DNA of 9,978 nt from Ruminococcaceae bacterium UBA5904 (GCA_002431305.1 DJEG01000133.1:2807-12784), one strand, 5' to 3'; shown: positions 1 to 7,747, counted from the stretch's first letter. Notes: generated by a model not told the origin, from the sequence alone. Translations and numbers: made by a program.

Positions 1-45
1 TTCCCCTACAAAAAGAATGTTTACGCTTTGTAATATCTGCACGCG

Positions 46-89
46 AAACGGCAGGCTGTACTTCATTTACAGCCCGCCGTTTTTATTTT
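46..89 (+). terminator. Intrinsic terminator, plus strand, possibly bidirectional
   Basis: A hairpin pairs 46-60 with 68-82 around a 7-nt loop (CTTCATT). The stem is about 14 bp with one A-C mismatch (53/75) and a GC-rich middle. On the plus strand it runs straight into TTTTTATTTT, the layout of a Rho-independent terminator for a gene entering from the left. On the minus strand the hairpin lies 30 nt past the stop of the LRR gene, but it is followed only by TTTCGCG, so it would be a weak terminator there. It may serve both converging transcripts. The short in-frame stretch 1-33 ending in TAA could be the tail of the plus-strand gene, but 10 codons are too few to call it. Confidence 0.8.
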
Positions 90-112
90 GCAATTATTAT
101 ATTTTCAAAAAA

Positions 113-3100
113 TTAACCGTTTATTGAACTTGCCAGTCTCGCCGTAAATCTCAAAACGCTTCTCGCTTCCTTTGCGGTGACTTTCGTGTCCGAATTTATA
201 TCCGCCGCGTATGAGGTTACTTCATCCGCCGAATCGAGTTTTGCAGCAATTCGCAGTATAAGTCTCGCGTCCGCCGCGGTTATCTTGCCGTCAAAATTCA
301 CATCGCCCTTAATTATGACCGTATATTCGACATTATTATATGTAAACTTGAGTCCCGTCGGTATCGTAAGAGTATCGCCTATCGGAAGGTCGGTATTTTT
401 AAACATCAGCTTAAACTCGGAACCGGTGATTCCCGACGTCTTACCGCTCACGGCGATTATATACGATTTACTGACCGTAACTCCGGAATCGGGATTCGGA
501 ACAATGCCGTTCGTGCCGTCGGTTGTCGGCTCGGGATTCGGCGATGTCGTCGGTTTATCGTCCGGGGAGGTCGTGGGTTCTGTAACGGGAGGCTTCGTTG
601 CAGGCGCTGTTGTCGGCTCTGTTACGGGAGGCTTGGTTGTCGGTTCCGTTACGGGAGGTTTGGTTGTCGGCTCGGTTACGGGAGGAACGGGATTATCGCC
701 GTGCGAAGAGGATAAAACGTATCCGCAGTTTATGCACGTTTTTCTCGTCATCGACGCGCTGTGCGCAGAAGCGGGGATTTCCTCTGTTACAAAGTCGTGC
801 TTCGAACAGTTCGAACCCGAAACGAACGTAATTTCATTCGTATTTGCGTAAGTTTCGCCGACTGTTCCAGTATTGCCGTATATCGTAAAGCCGTCAATTG
901 TTTTCAATCCGGCAAACATATCCTCGGGGTCAATGGGACTCCAGCCGAGCGCGTTGGTTCCTATATATTTAACAGAATCGGGAACGGTAACGCCCTTGCC
1001 GTAACCATATGTGAAGAACGCGCCCTCGTCAAGAACAACAAGCCCGTCGTTTAAGTGAACGGCCTTAATATTCGGCGCGGAGAATGCGTTATTGCCGACA
1101 AAGCGGACGGAATCGGAGAGATCTATGCTCTCGCACGCGCTCTCGTTAAACGCTTCCTGTCCTATATATTCGGCTCCGCCGAGGACGATATATTTTAAAT
1201 TTTTGCATAGCGCAAAAGCCGAAGCGTCAACGCGTTTACAGCTTGCCGGGAGAATAACGCCGACTATTCCGAGCTGTTCTTTAAACGTGTTAAGCTCTGT
1301 CTGACCGTCGCAGAAATATTCGGAGACGCTGACGGTGCCTGGTTTGAGCGAAACAACCGTATTGCTCGGCGCGTCGCCTTTGTACGCGTACGCAACCTTG
1401 CCGAAATACACAACGCCGTCGGACTGCGAGTTAAACCACGCGGTGTTTTGAAACGCAAGCGATTTTACCCTCGTTACGTTTTCGGTAAGCGAACCGAAAT
1501 CGGTGAGCGACGTACAGTCGGAGAAACACGAATCGCCTATAAATCTAACGTTTTTACCTCCCTTAATACTCTTTAAGTTCGTACAGTTCGAAAATGCGTT
1601 CTGTCCGAGAACCATTACGGAGTCGGGAATCGTAATGCTCATAAGGGAGTTAAGATTCGCCAGTGCGCCGTTCTCGATTATTCTGACGTTCTTAAGGTCA
1701 ACCGATACCGTATCGGACTGCCCTCCGTTTCCGAATATTCCGCCGCCGCGCAGTTCAAGCGTATCGTCGGGCAGAACGACGTTTTTTGTTTTGCCGAAGC
1801 ATACGTCCTTTAAAACGACGTTACCCTCGGGCAGTTTTGATATTTTAACATTCTGACAGCTTGCAAAACAGCTTTCGCCGAGCTTTGCACGGGCGGGAAG
1901 CGTTATGTTTTCAAGTTTCTGCATGCCCTGAATGTTTATATAATCGACGCTCTCGGGAATTTTCAGATTTTTAATATTACAGTAATATCCCGCATCCTCT
2001 ATCGTAATCGATTTAAGAGTGTCGGGAAGAATAAGCTCGTCAACATCCTGTAAATCATTTTCGATAAAAACAGTCTTTGTACCGGCGCGGACGGTAAGCT
2101 TCGACGGATATGCGTTATACTTCGGTCTGCCGATATAGACGGAGCCGACATACATATCTTCATCGTCGGAACGGTCATACAGCCATTTTGTCTCGGAAAA
2201 ACAACTCGTCTCGGCTTCAATCAGAGAATCGGGAAACGATATTTTTTCGAGATTTGCGCAATTGTTAAAAGCGCAGTCCTCCAAAACCGTCAAGCCCTCG
2301 GGAAGATTGATACTCGTAAGAGCTTCACAGTCACTGAACGCGCTGTTGTTTATCCGTTTTAATCCTTTATTAAGCGTAACGGATTTCAACGCCGAACAAT
2401 CGCAGAATCCGTTATCGTCTATAACTTCAACGCTTGACGGAATAACAACGCTTTCGAGCGTGCCGGTTTCATAAAACGCATATTGTCCTATCTCTTTTAC
2501 ACTCTGCGGAATCGTAACGCCCGTGATTTCACTGCCGTAAAACGCCCTGGGTGCGATTGTCTTAACGGAATCCGGGATAAGGGGAGTTTTGCTCTCGCCC
2601 TTGTAAGCAAGCAGCTGATTCTGCCAGACGAAAAAGTCGGACGAATTATCATCGTAAAGCCATTCGTTATAAAGAGATGACAAAAAACCGGCAAATTCAT
2701 CGCCGTACATCAGCGAGCCGAACGCACCGCCGTGCACAAAAGTATTATTACCCTTAAATGTTACGTCGGAAAGATTCGTACAGCCGTAAAACGCACCGCG
2801 TTCTATATCCGTAACGCTCGCGGGAATTTCTATTTTCAGAAGCTCCATGTTTTTTCCGAACGCATTTTTGCCGATGGTTTTAAGTCCCTCGGGCAGAACG
2901 ATCTCCCGAAGAGGCGAAAACCTTGATGTCGCCCAGTCTGTCGGCTGATAAAAAGCTTCGTCGGAAATATATGTTACCGTATTCGGCAGAATAATCTTTT
3001 GCACAAACTCATTCGGATAGGAAGAATCCTCATAGGTATGAAAGCTTTTAATTCCGACTACGGTGTAACCGTCGATCTTCGACGGAACCGTGACCTCTTT

Positions 3101-3283
3101 AAGATAACCCGAATATGACGTTATCTCAATTTCATTTTCGGAAACGAACGCGTACGTATAGCCGAACGCATCGTCGCTCGGATTCTTTTCCTCGCCGAGA
3201 AAAGCCCCCGCGGGAGATGAAACCGCAAAAACAAGCGTTAATGCAAGAAATACACAAAGAACGGATATGATTCGTTTTTTCAT
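113..3283 (-). CDS. Secreted BspA-like leucine-rich repeat protein with C-terminal dockerin-like domain
   Basis: This 1056-aa protein is probably an extracellular adhesin or ligand-binding protein. Residues 1-27 form a signal peptide (MKKR, a hydrophobic core, then PAGA with cleavage near A27). Residues about 60-795 are BspA/LRR_5-type leucine-rich repeats of the form I-LP-x-x-V-x-x-I-x-x-x-AF-x-x-C, with islands near 364-403 and 613-650. A GFTIYGNTGT-type cap follows at about 796-823. A small Cys/His module (C826, H829, C850, C853) precedes a Pro/Thr linker of PPVTEPTTK units (866 to about 930). A beta-rich module (about 937-991) leads into a dockerin-like pair of calcium loops (D994/N996/D998/D1005 and D1028/N1030/D1032/E1039). 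The start is fixed by GGAGG at 3291-3295, 7 nt before the ATG. No LPXTG, SLH or transmembrane anchor is visible, so attachment through the dockerin is inferred. Its ligand cannot be told from sequence. Confidence 0.93.
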   Translation of the reverse strand: MKKRIISVLCVFLALTLVFAVSSPAGAFLGEEKNPSDDAFGYTYAFVSENEIEITSYSGYLKEVTVPSKIDGYTVVGIKSFHTYEDSSYPNEFVQKIILPNTVTYISDEAFYQPTDWATSRFSPLREIVLPEGLKTIGKNAFGKNMELLKIEIPASVTDIERGAFYGCTNLSDVTFKGNNTFVHGGAFGSLMYGDEFAGFLSSLYNEWLYDDNSSDFFVWQNQLLAYKGESKTPLIPDSVKTIAPRAFYGSEITGVTIPQSVKEIGQYAFYETGTLESVVIPSSVEVIDDNGFCDCSALKSVTLNKGLKRINNSAFSDCEALTSINLPEGLTVLEDCAFNNCANLEKISFPDSLIEAETSCFSETKWLYDRSDDEDMYVGSVYIGRPKYNAYPSKLTVRAGTKTVFIENDLQDVDELILPDTLKSITIEDAGYYCNIKNLKIPESVDYINIQGMQKLENITLPARAKLGESCFASCQNVKISKLPEGNVVLKDVCFGKTKNVVLPDDTLELRGGGIFGNGGQSDTVSVDLKNVRIIENGALANLNSLMSITIPDSVMVLGQNAFSNCTNLKSIKGGKNVRFIGDSCFSDCTSLTDFGSLTENVTRVKSLAFQNTAWFNSQSDGVVYFGKVAYAYKGDAPSNTVVSLKPGTVSVSEYFCDGQTELNTFKEQLGIVGVILPASCKRVDASAFALCKNLKYIVLGGAEYIGQEAFNESACESIDLSDSVRFVGNNAFSAPNIKAVHLNDGLVVLDEGAFFTYGYGKGVTVPDSVKYIGTNALGWSPIDPEDMFAGLKTIDGFTIYGNTGTVGETYANTNEITFVSGSNCSKHDFVTEEIPASAHSASMTRKTCINCGYVLSSSHGDNPVPPVTEPTTKPPVTEPTTKPPVTEPTTAPATKPPVTEPTTSPDDKPTTSPNPEPTTDGTNGIVPNPDSGVTVSKSYIIAVSGKTSGITGSEFKLMFKNTDLPIGDTLTIPTGLKFTYNNVEYTVIIKGDVNFDGKITAADARLILRIAAKLDSADEVTSYAADINSDTKVTAKEARSVLRFTARLASSING
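582..686 (-). repeat. 27-bp tandem repeats encoding the Pro/Thr linker
   Basis: The motif GTTACGGGAGG (plus strand) starts at 621, 648 and 675, an exact 27-bp spacing. A related copy with GTAACGGGAGG starts at 582 and is followed by a 39-bp unit. On the coding (minus) strand each 27-bp unit encodes PPVTEPTTK. The longer unit encodes a 13-residue variant containing APATK. The copies differ mostly at third positions. The repeat lies inside the LRR gene and forms the flexible spacer between the LRR/Cys module and the dockerin-like end. Confidence 0.85.
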
Positions 3284-3315
3284 GTTTACTCCTCCGAATT
3301 ATTATGGTTAATTAT

Positions 3316-3344
3316 ATAATACAATAATTGTGCACCACTGTCAA
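3316..3344 (-). promoter_or_regulatory. Sigma-A type promoter of the first LRR gene
   Basis: Read on the minus strand, a perfect -35 TTGACA (3344-3339) is followed by a 17-nt spacer and a -10 TATTAT (3321-3316, 5 of 6 to consensus). Transcription should start near 3309, giving a leader of about 26 nt that ends in the GGAGGAG ribosome site at 3289-3295. The -35 is flanked upstream by A+T-rich sequence. Because a terminator lies just upstream at 3390-3430, this gene is probably a transcription unit of its own. Confidence 0.75.
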
Positions 3345-3389
3345 TTAAATTTAACACTTCACCGGATTTTTATTAAAAAAGTCGTTAAA

Positions 3390-3430
3390 AATATAAAAAA
3401 GGAGCCGTAAAAACTCGTTTTACAGCTCCT
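3390..3430 (-). terminator. Intrinsic terminator, minus strand, after the second LRR gene
   Basis: On the minus strand, AGGAGC (3430-3425) and the following GTAAAA pair with TTTTAC and GCTCCT (3412-3400) around a short 5-nt loop, with one A-C mismatch at 3424/3406. The stem is about 12 bp and is followed directly by TTTTTTATATTTTT. This is a typical Rho-independent terminator. It lies about 300 nt past the stop codon of the 1324-aa gene and before the promoter at 3316-3344, so it insulates the two LRR genes. It also implies an unusually long, structured 3' untranslated region. Confidence 0.85.
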
Positions 3431-3584
3431 GATTTACTTAACCGGAATAGGAAAAAAGAATTTTATAATTTACATGCAATGACAAATCCCTCATAATTTG
3501 CATCGACACTATTCACTCTTCACTCGTGCCGTTACAGCCTGCATTCCGGGGATAGGAAAAAATGTTCGGAATGAATCAACCGAA

Positions 3585-3615
3585 CCTCAGGCGCCGTCCA
3601 AAACGGCGCTTGAGG
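3585..3615. repeat. Strong GC-rich hairpin, 13-bp stem
   Basis: Positions 3585-3597 pair with 3603-3615 without a mismatch, apart from one G-T pair (3590/3610), around a CCAAA loop. Neither strand has a T-tract after the stem, so it does not fit a Rho-independent terminator. It could be a structural element of an untranslated RNA, a processing or stability hairpin, or part of an interspersed repeat. Confidence 0.75.
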
Positions 3616-3663
3616 CTTGCCCGACGGCGTACAAAAGTACTCCGAGGGTGAGGGTGGTTCATA

Positions 3664-3697
3664 GCAAAAAAACATTCAGCTTTTATAGTTTTTTTGC
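3664..3697. repeat. Perfect 10-bp inverted repeat GCAAAAAAAC / GTTTTTTTGC
   Basis: The arms are 3664-3673 and 3688-3697, separated by 14 nt (3674-3687). The near arm is 33 nt beyond the stop codon of the 1324-aa gene on the minus strand. The stem is mostly A-T, so as an RNA hairpin it is weak. The seven-T runs on both strands leave open a minor terminator role or an origin as the end of a small inserted element. Confidence 0.7.
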
Positions 3698-3730
3698 GGT
3701 CCGGGCGTTTTTAACATCCCCGTATCCGTA

Positions 3731-6700
3731 TCAAGTGATTGACTTAATAAGTCTCGCGGCAAATCTCAGAATGATTCTCGCTTCGGACGCCGTTATCCTG
3801 CCGTCGGAGTTGAGGTCTGCGCCGTTCTTCATAATTTCGTCCGCGTTTTCGAGTTTCGCGGTAATTCTCAGAATGAGTCTTGCGTCGGAAGCGGTCAGCT
3901 TTCCGTCGGGAGAAACGTCGCCCTTAACGGTAACGGTGTATTCCTCTCCGTTGAAAGTAAACTTCATTCCGTTATAAATGAGTGCGTCGCCGGCAATCGG
4001 AAGTTCGATATCACCGTTGAAACGGGCTTTAAAATCGGCCGCCGTCATACCCGAAGTCTTTGTCGGAATATTTGTTACCGAACGCGTCTCATTATTTATA
4101 ATGATATCATTTTCTCCGCTGACTTCAAGTTTAAATTCGGGGTCGAATGCTCCGCAGACGGTGCACTTGCCCTTTTCGAATTTATGTCCGAGGGCGGGGA
4201 TTTCCTTCTGTTCTTTTAATATTTTACCGCAGACAGAACACTTCTCGCCGTCGGTAAGTCCTGTTTTTTCACACGAAGCGGGGTTGCCCTTTACGGTTAC
4301 GCTCTTGTGTCCGAGAGCGGGGATTGACTTCTGCTCTTTTATCGCCTTACCGCAGACTGAGCACTTTACGCCGTCGGTAAGACCCGTTTTTTCGCACGTT
4401 GCAGCCGTGCCCTTAACGTCAACATTTTTATGTCCGAGCGCGGGAATCTCCTGCTGAGCCTTCAGTACTTTATCGCATACGGAGCACTTTGTTCCCTCTG
4501 TAAGTCCGCTCTTTTCACATGTCGCCGGAACAGCCTTAATCTCGGTTTCCTTATGACCGAGAGCGGGGATATTCTTCTGTTCGGTTGTCATCTTACCGCA
4601 TACGGAGCACTTTACGCCGTCGGTAAGTCCGGCTTTTTCGCATGTTGCGGGCGTACCCTTAACATCAACATTCTTGTGTCCGAGGGCGGGAACAGCCTTG
4701 CCGTCGGCGAGCTTGTCACCGCACCCGGTGCAGTATGTGTCTCCCGTATAGCCTTCCTCTTCGCATGTCGCGTCCTTGACATTCTTGAGCTGAGTTTCGG
4801 TGTGTCTGCACTTCGTTATAAATCTGAAACCGTTTTCGCCGGCGTATGCTTCGGCTGCGGTGCCGGCATATCCGGAAACGGTGAAGTCGGTAACCATGTT
4901 GACTTCCTTGGCGATATAATCGACATATCCGAATGCCGTATCGCCGATATATTCTACGCTCTCGTCAAGAGAAACCTTCTTAAGTCCGGTGTCGTTGAAC
5001 GCGCCCGTGCCGATATACTTAACGCTCGAGGGAATCGAAACGTCCGTAAGGGATGAGCATCCCGAGAACGCATGGTCAGCAACGGCTGTCGTGCCGTCCT
5101 TTATGCTCAGAGCGCCCGTAACGCCGTAGGGGTCTGCGTGGATAAGGTAATTTCCGATATAGACAACGCCGTCGGTGTTGTATTTTTCGTTATCATAAAC
5201 AGCCGTACCGCTGAAAGCGTTCGAACCGATTTCGCGTACGGATGTCGGAATTGTAACCTCAGAAAGTGAATCTGCGCCCGCAAGCGCGCAGTAAGCGATT
5301 GCAACAGTGCCGGATTTTACGGTATATTTTTCGGTTTCTGAATCAAAATCATTGTCAAGAAGATAATTTCCTACGTAGAATGCGCCGTCTGCCCAGTTTG
5401 CGTTGTCATCATAGTACGCCGTACCGCGGAACACCGTGTAGTCAAGTCCTTTTACGTTATCGCCTATTTTAATATTTTTAAGATTCGAACAGTGAGCAAA
5501 CGCATACTCTCCGATATACTCGACCGACGCGGGAATTGTAACGCCGGTGATGTTTTCGTTCAGATAAAATACCTCTTCGTCGATTCTCTTTGTGCCGTCC
5601 TTAATTTTGATACTGCCCTTAACTTTTTCGGAATCCGATGCAATGAGCGTCTTTCCGACATAGAGAATTCCGTTGTCCCAAAGACTGCTGTCCGAGAGAA
5701 GTTTAGTACCCGTTATCATATTTAATGCGATTTCGGCGTCGCCCTTAACGTCGATTTTTTCGAGCAGTTTGCTGTCTGCAAACGCGTTGAGTCCTATTTC
5801 GGCAACGGATGCGGGAATCTCAAGTCCCGTTAACAAATCGCACTCTGCAAACGCGCCGTAACCTATTGAAACGGTACCCTCGCGGACAACGTAATTGCCC
5901 TCGATAATTCTGTTTTTGCACGTAACGAGGTGATTTCCGACATAGAGAACGTCGCCGTCCCAGTTTGCGTCGTCGGCATAAAACGCTGTGTTTGCAACGG
6001 TGCCCGCGGTGATTCCGCCTACGGAATCGGGAACATTTATTTCATGAAGCGACGAACAGTCGGCAAACGCAGCCGTGCCGATTTTCGAAACAGAATCGGG
6101 AATCGTTACGGATTTAAGCGTCTTGCACTCGCTGAAGGCATATGAGCCGATATACGCAATCGATGAGGGAATCGTAATATTATCGAGCGCGGTACAGCCC
6201 GAGAATGCGGCGGAGGGGATGGTGTGAATCGATTCGGGTATGGTGACGCCCGTAAGTTTTTCACAGCCTCTGAACGCGCATTCGCTTATGGAAACAACGT
6301 TTTCGGGGATTACGTAATTGCCGGAAACAACGTCGGGTTTTGCGGATATGAGGTGATTGCCGATAAACAGCACGCCGTCTGCCCAGTTCTTTTCATTTTT
6401 ATAATATGCGGTATCAGAAAACAGACTTGCGCTAAGACCGGTTACGGAATCGGGAATCGTAATATTATTAAGCTTCTCACAGCCCGAGAAAATGTACGAG
6501 CCGAGACTCATTGCATGTTCGGGTATCGCGATTGATTCGAGCACAGTACAGCTATCGAACGCATATGAATCCATAGTCGAAACGTATTCCGGAATTTCGA
6601 TATTTTTAAGCGCGGAGCAGTTCGAAAACGCACTGTATCCGATTTCAATAACAGAATCGGGGATTGTGACTTTTTCGAGAGCGGTACAGCCGTAGAACAG

Positions 6701-7705
6701 TTCGTCCGCAATATTTTTAAGTCCCGCGGGGAGAACAACCTCCTTAAGAGACGAACAGTATTCGAATGCGCCCTCGCCCACGGAGCGTACGCTCTCGGGT
6801 ATGCTGATTTCCTTTAAATTTTCACAGCTTCTGAACGCATAATCTCCGATTCTCGTAACGCCGAGGGGCAGAACGATTTTTTCAAGAGAACTGCATTTTT
6901 TGAACATATATGAATCTATGCTTGTAATCTTCGAGGGAATATTTATCTCCTTAAGCGACGTACAGCCTTCGAACGCGCCGTTGTAATATGAACAACTAAA
7001 GTCGGTAAAGTCCGTAATCGTATCGGGAAGCGTGATTTTCGTAATTGATGTATTGCCCGCAAACGCCGAAAGTTCAACGGCGGTAACAGCTTTTCCGTCA
7101 TATGAATCGGGAACGGTTATCTCGGTTTTTTCGCCGTTATAAGCGCTGAGAACAAGAGTGCCGTCCGAGCGGGAGGTAAACATAAAATCATAATTGTCTT
7201 CGTCCTCGCCGGTAAGCGAAGCGAGGTTAAGCTCTCTCGAACTGCTCGAATTGTAATCGGACAAAGTTTCACTTGTAAAAGTATATTTGGCATCCAGATA
7301 TACTTTTTCAACGCCGTCCGCTATGCTGAACTTAAAATCGGCAAGCTCGACAGAATTATAGGAAAACGAATTGTTAACCGTCACTGCGGAAACGTAGTTC
7401 TCATCCGCATCGTTAACTCCGGACGTAACCGAGAAACCGGAAATGCTTCTGTTCTCGGACGAGATAAACGAAACGGCGTCAGTATCAAAGGTAAAAAATG
7501 TCTGCGCTGTGCAATACTCTGCAATGTTCTGCATTTCGACGGTAACGGACAGCTCGCGCGTGTCCGGGTCGAAAACCGAGTTGAATTCGACATACGGCGG
7601 GTCTTCCTCGGCAGCCGACGAGGAGAACCCGAGCGACGAGAATACAGACAGTGTCATCATCACTGCGAGTAAAACGGAAATAATCCTGCGGGGGTGTTTT
7701 TTCAT
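3731..7705 (-). CDS. Secreted LRR protein with N-terminal cohesin-like and C-terminal dockerin-like domains
   Basis: This 1324-aa protein is probably an exported surface adhesin or adaptor. A signal peptide spans 1-32 (MKKHPRR, hydrophobic core, SSSAA). Residues about 37-160 form a beta-sandwich matching the repeats of the divergent neighbour (VFDPDTRELSVTVE, then F-x-F-D-x-D-x-V-x-FIS, then VELADFKF), read as cohesin-like. Residues about 170-930 are BspA-type LRRs (NITIPDSVTGL style) broken by five islands near 430, 571, 665, 759 and 832, with G-x-x-(L/Y)-x-x-G-N patterns. A cap at about 939-964 is followed by Cys/His repeats (966-1190), a pre-dockerin module (1191-1261) and a dockerin-like pair (D1263/S1265/D1267/D1274; D1297/N1299/D1301/E1308). 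The start is set by GGAGG at 7714-7718, 8 nt before the ATG. The fold assignments are by pattern, and the ligand is unknown. Confidence 0.93.
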   Translation of the reverse strand: MKKHPRRIISVLLAVMMTLSVFSSLGFSSSAAEEDPPYVEFNSVFDPDTRELSVTVEMQNIAEYCTAQTFFTFDTDAVSFISSENRSISGFSVTSGVNDADENYVSAVTVNNSFSYNSVELADFKFSIADGVEKVYLDAKYTFTSETLSDYNSSSSRELNLASLTGEDEDNYDFMFTSRSDGTLVLSAYNGEKTEITVPDSYDGKAVTAVELSAFAGNTSITKITLPDTITDFTDFSCSYYNGAFEGCTSLKEINIPSKITSIDSYMFKKCSSLEKIVLPLGVTRIGDYAFRSCENLKEISIPESVRSVGEGAFEYCSSLKEVVLPAGLKNIADELFYGCTALEKVTIPDSVIEIGYSAFSNCSALKNIEIPEYVSTMDSYAFDSCTVLESIAIPEHAMSLGSYIFSGCEKLNNITIPDSVTGLSASLFSDTAYYKNEKNWADGVLFIGNHLISAKPDVVSGNYVIPENVVSISECAFRGCEKLTGVTIPESIHTIPSAAFSGCTALDNITIPSSIAYIGSYAFSECKTLKSVTIPDSVSKIGTAAFADCSSLHEINVPDSVGGITAGTVANTAFYADDANWDGDVLYVGNHLVTCKNRIIEGNYVVREGTVSIGYGAFAECDLLTGLEIPASVAEIGLNAFADSKLLEKIDVKGDAEIALNMITGTKLLSDSSLWDNGILYVGKTLIASDSEKVKGSIKIKDGTKRIDEEVFYLNENITGVTIPASVEYIGEYAFAHCSNLKNIKIGDNVKGLDYTVFRGTAYYDDNANWADGAFYVGNYLLDNDFDSETEKYTVKSGTVAIAYCALAGADSLSEVTIPTSVREIGSNAFSGTAVYDNEKYNTDGVVYIGNYLIHADPYGVTGALSIKDGTTAVADHAFSGCSSLTDVSIPSSVKYIGTGAFNDTGLKKVSLDESVEYIGDTAFGYVDYIAKEVNMVTDFTVSGYAGTAAEAYAGENGFRFITKCRHTETQLKNVKDATCEEEGYTGDTYCTGCGDKLADGKAVPALGHKNVDVKGTPATCEKAGLTDGVKCSVCGKMTTEQKNIPALGHKETEIKAVPATCEKSGLTEGTKCSVCDKVLKAQQEIPALGHKNVDVKGTAATCEKTGLTDGVKCSVCGKAIKEQKSIPALGHKSVTVKGNPASCEKTGLTDGEKCSVCGKILKEQKEIPALGHKFEKGKCTVCGAFDPEFKLEVSGENDIIINNETRSVTNIPTKTSGMTAADFKARFNGDIELPIAGDALIYNGMKFTFNGEEYTVTVKGDVSPDGKLTASDARLILRITAKLENADEIMKNGADLNSDGRITASEARIILRFAARLIKSIT
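4187..4678 (-). repeat. Four 123-bp tandem repeats encoding Cys/His units
   Basis: Within the 1324-aa gene, residues 1010-1173 are four consecutive 41-residue units. Each contains TCEK or SCEK, then GLT-(D/E)-G, then K-C-S-V-C, and ends in IPALGHK. A diverged unit precedes them (C966, C981, C992, C995) and a short tail with CTVCG follows (up to 1190). Each unit has three cysteines, two of them as CxxC, plus one conserved histidine, which suggests a small metal-binding or disulfide-stabilised stalk unit. Units 1 and 3 share an NVDVKGT start and are the most alike. Confidence 0.9.
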
Positions 7706-7747
7706 TTAATATTCCTCCGAATCAAATTTTTCGGTACAGTCACATGT

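Larger units (their letters stand above)
3431..3730. other. Non-coding, inverted-repeat-rich stretch between the two LRR genes
   Basis: No convincing gene is seen here. The stretch contains several inverted repeats: CATTCCG/CGGAATG (3542-3548 with 3567-3573), a competing TTCGG/CCGAA (3565-3569 with 3580-3584), a 13-bp hairpin at 3585-3615, a GTAC-AAAA-GTAC hairpin close to 3630, and an A/T-rich 10-bp pair at 3664-3697. There is also a 7-bp tandem TTCACTC (3512-3525) and two near copies of an ATAATTT-x-CAT motif (3465 and 3493). Read on the minus strand it would be the 3' untranslated region of the 1324-aa gene. It may be a structured RNA tail or a remnant of a dispersed intergenic repeat. The sequence alone does not decide. 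Confidence 0.5.

Noticed and set aside
582..686. CRISPR-like spacing of short repeats
   Set aside because: The units are contiguous, without unique spacers, and are in frame as protein repeats.
177..851. Long plus-strand frame opposite the Pro/Thr linker and dockerin-like end of the first LRR gene
   Set aside because: It is low in complexity because it mirrors the linker repeats, has no ribosome site, and lies fully inside a well-supported gene on the other strand.
3585..3615. Terminator call for the strong GC hairpin
   Set aside because: No T-tract follows on either strand; the true terminator for that transcript is at 3390-3430.
3498..3977. Plus-strand 159-codon frame spanning the intergenic stretch and the end of the second LRR gene
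   Set aside because: Half of it is antisense to the dockerin-like domain, no ribosome site precedes it, and the rest runs through the inverted repeats.
4430..5056. Plus-strand 208-codon frame
   Set aside because: It is antisense to the Cys/His repeats and the LRR array, and its repeats simply reflect those units.
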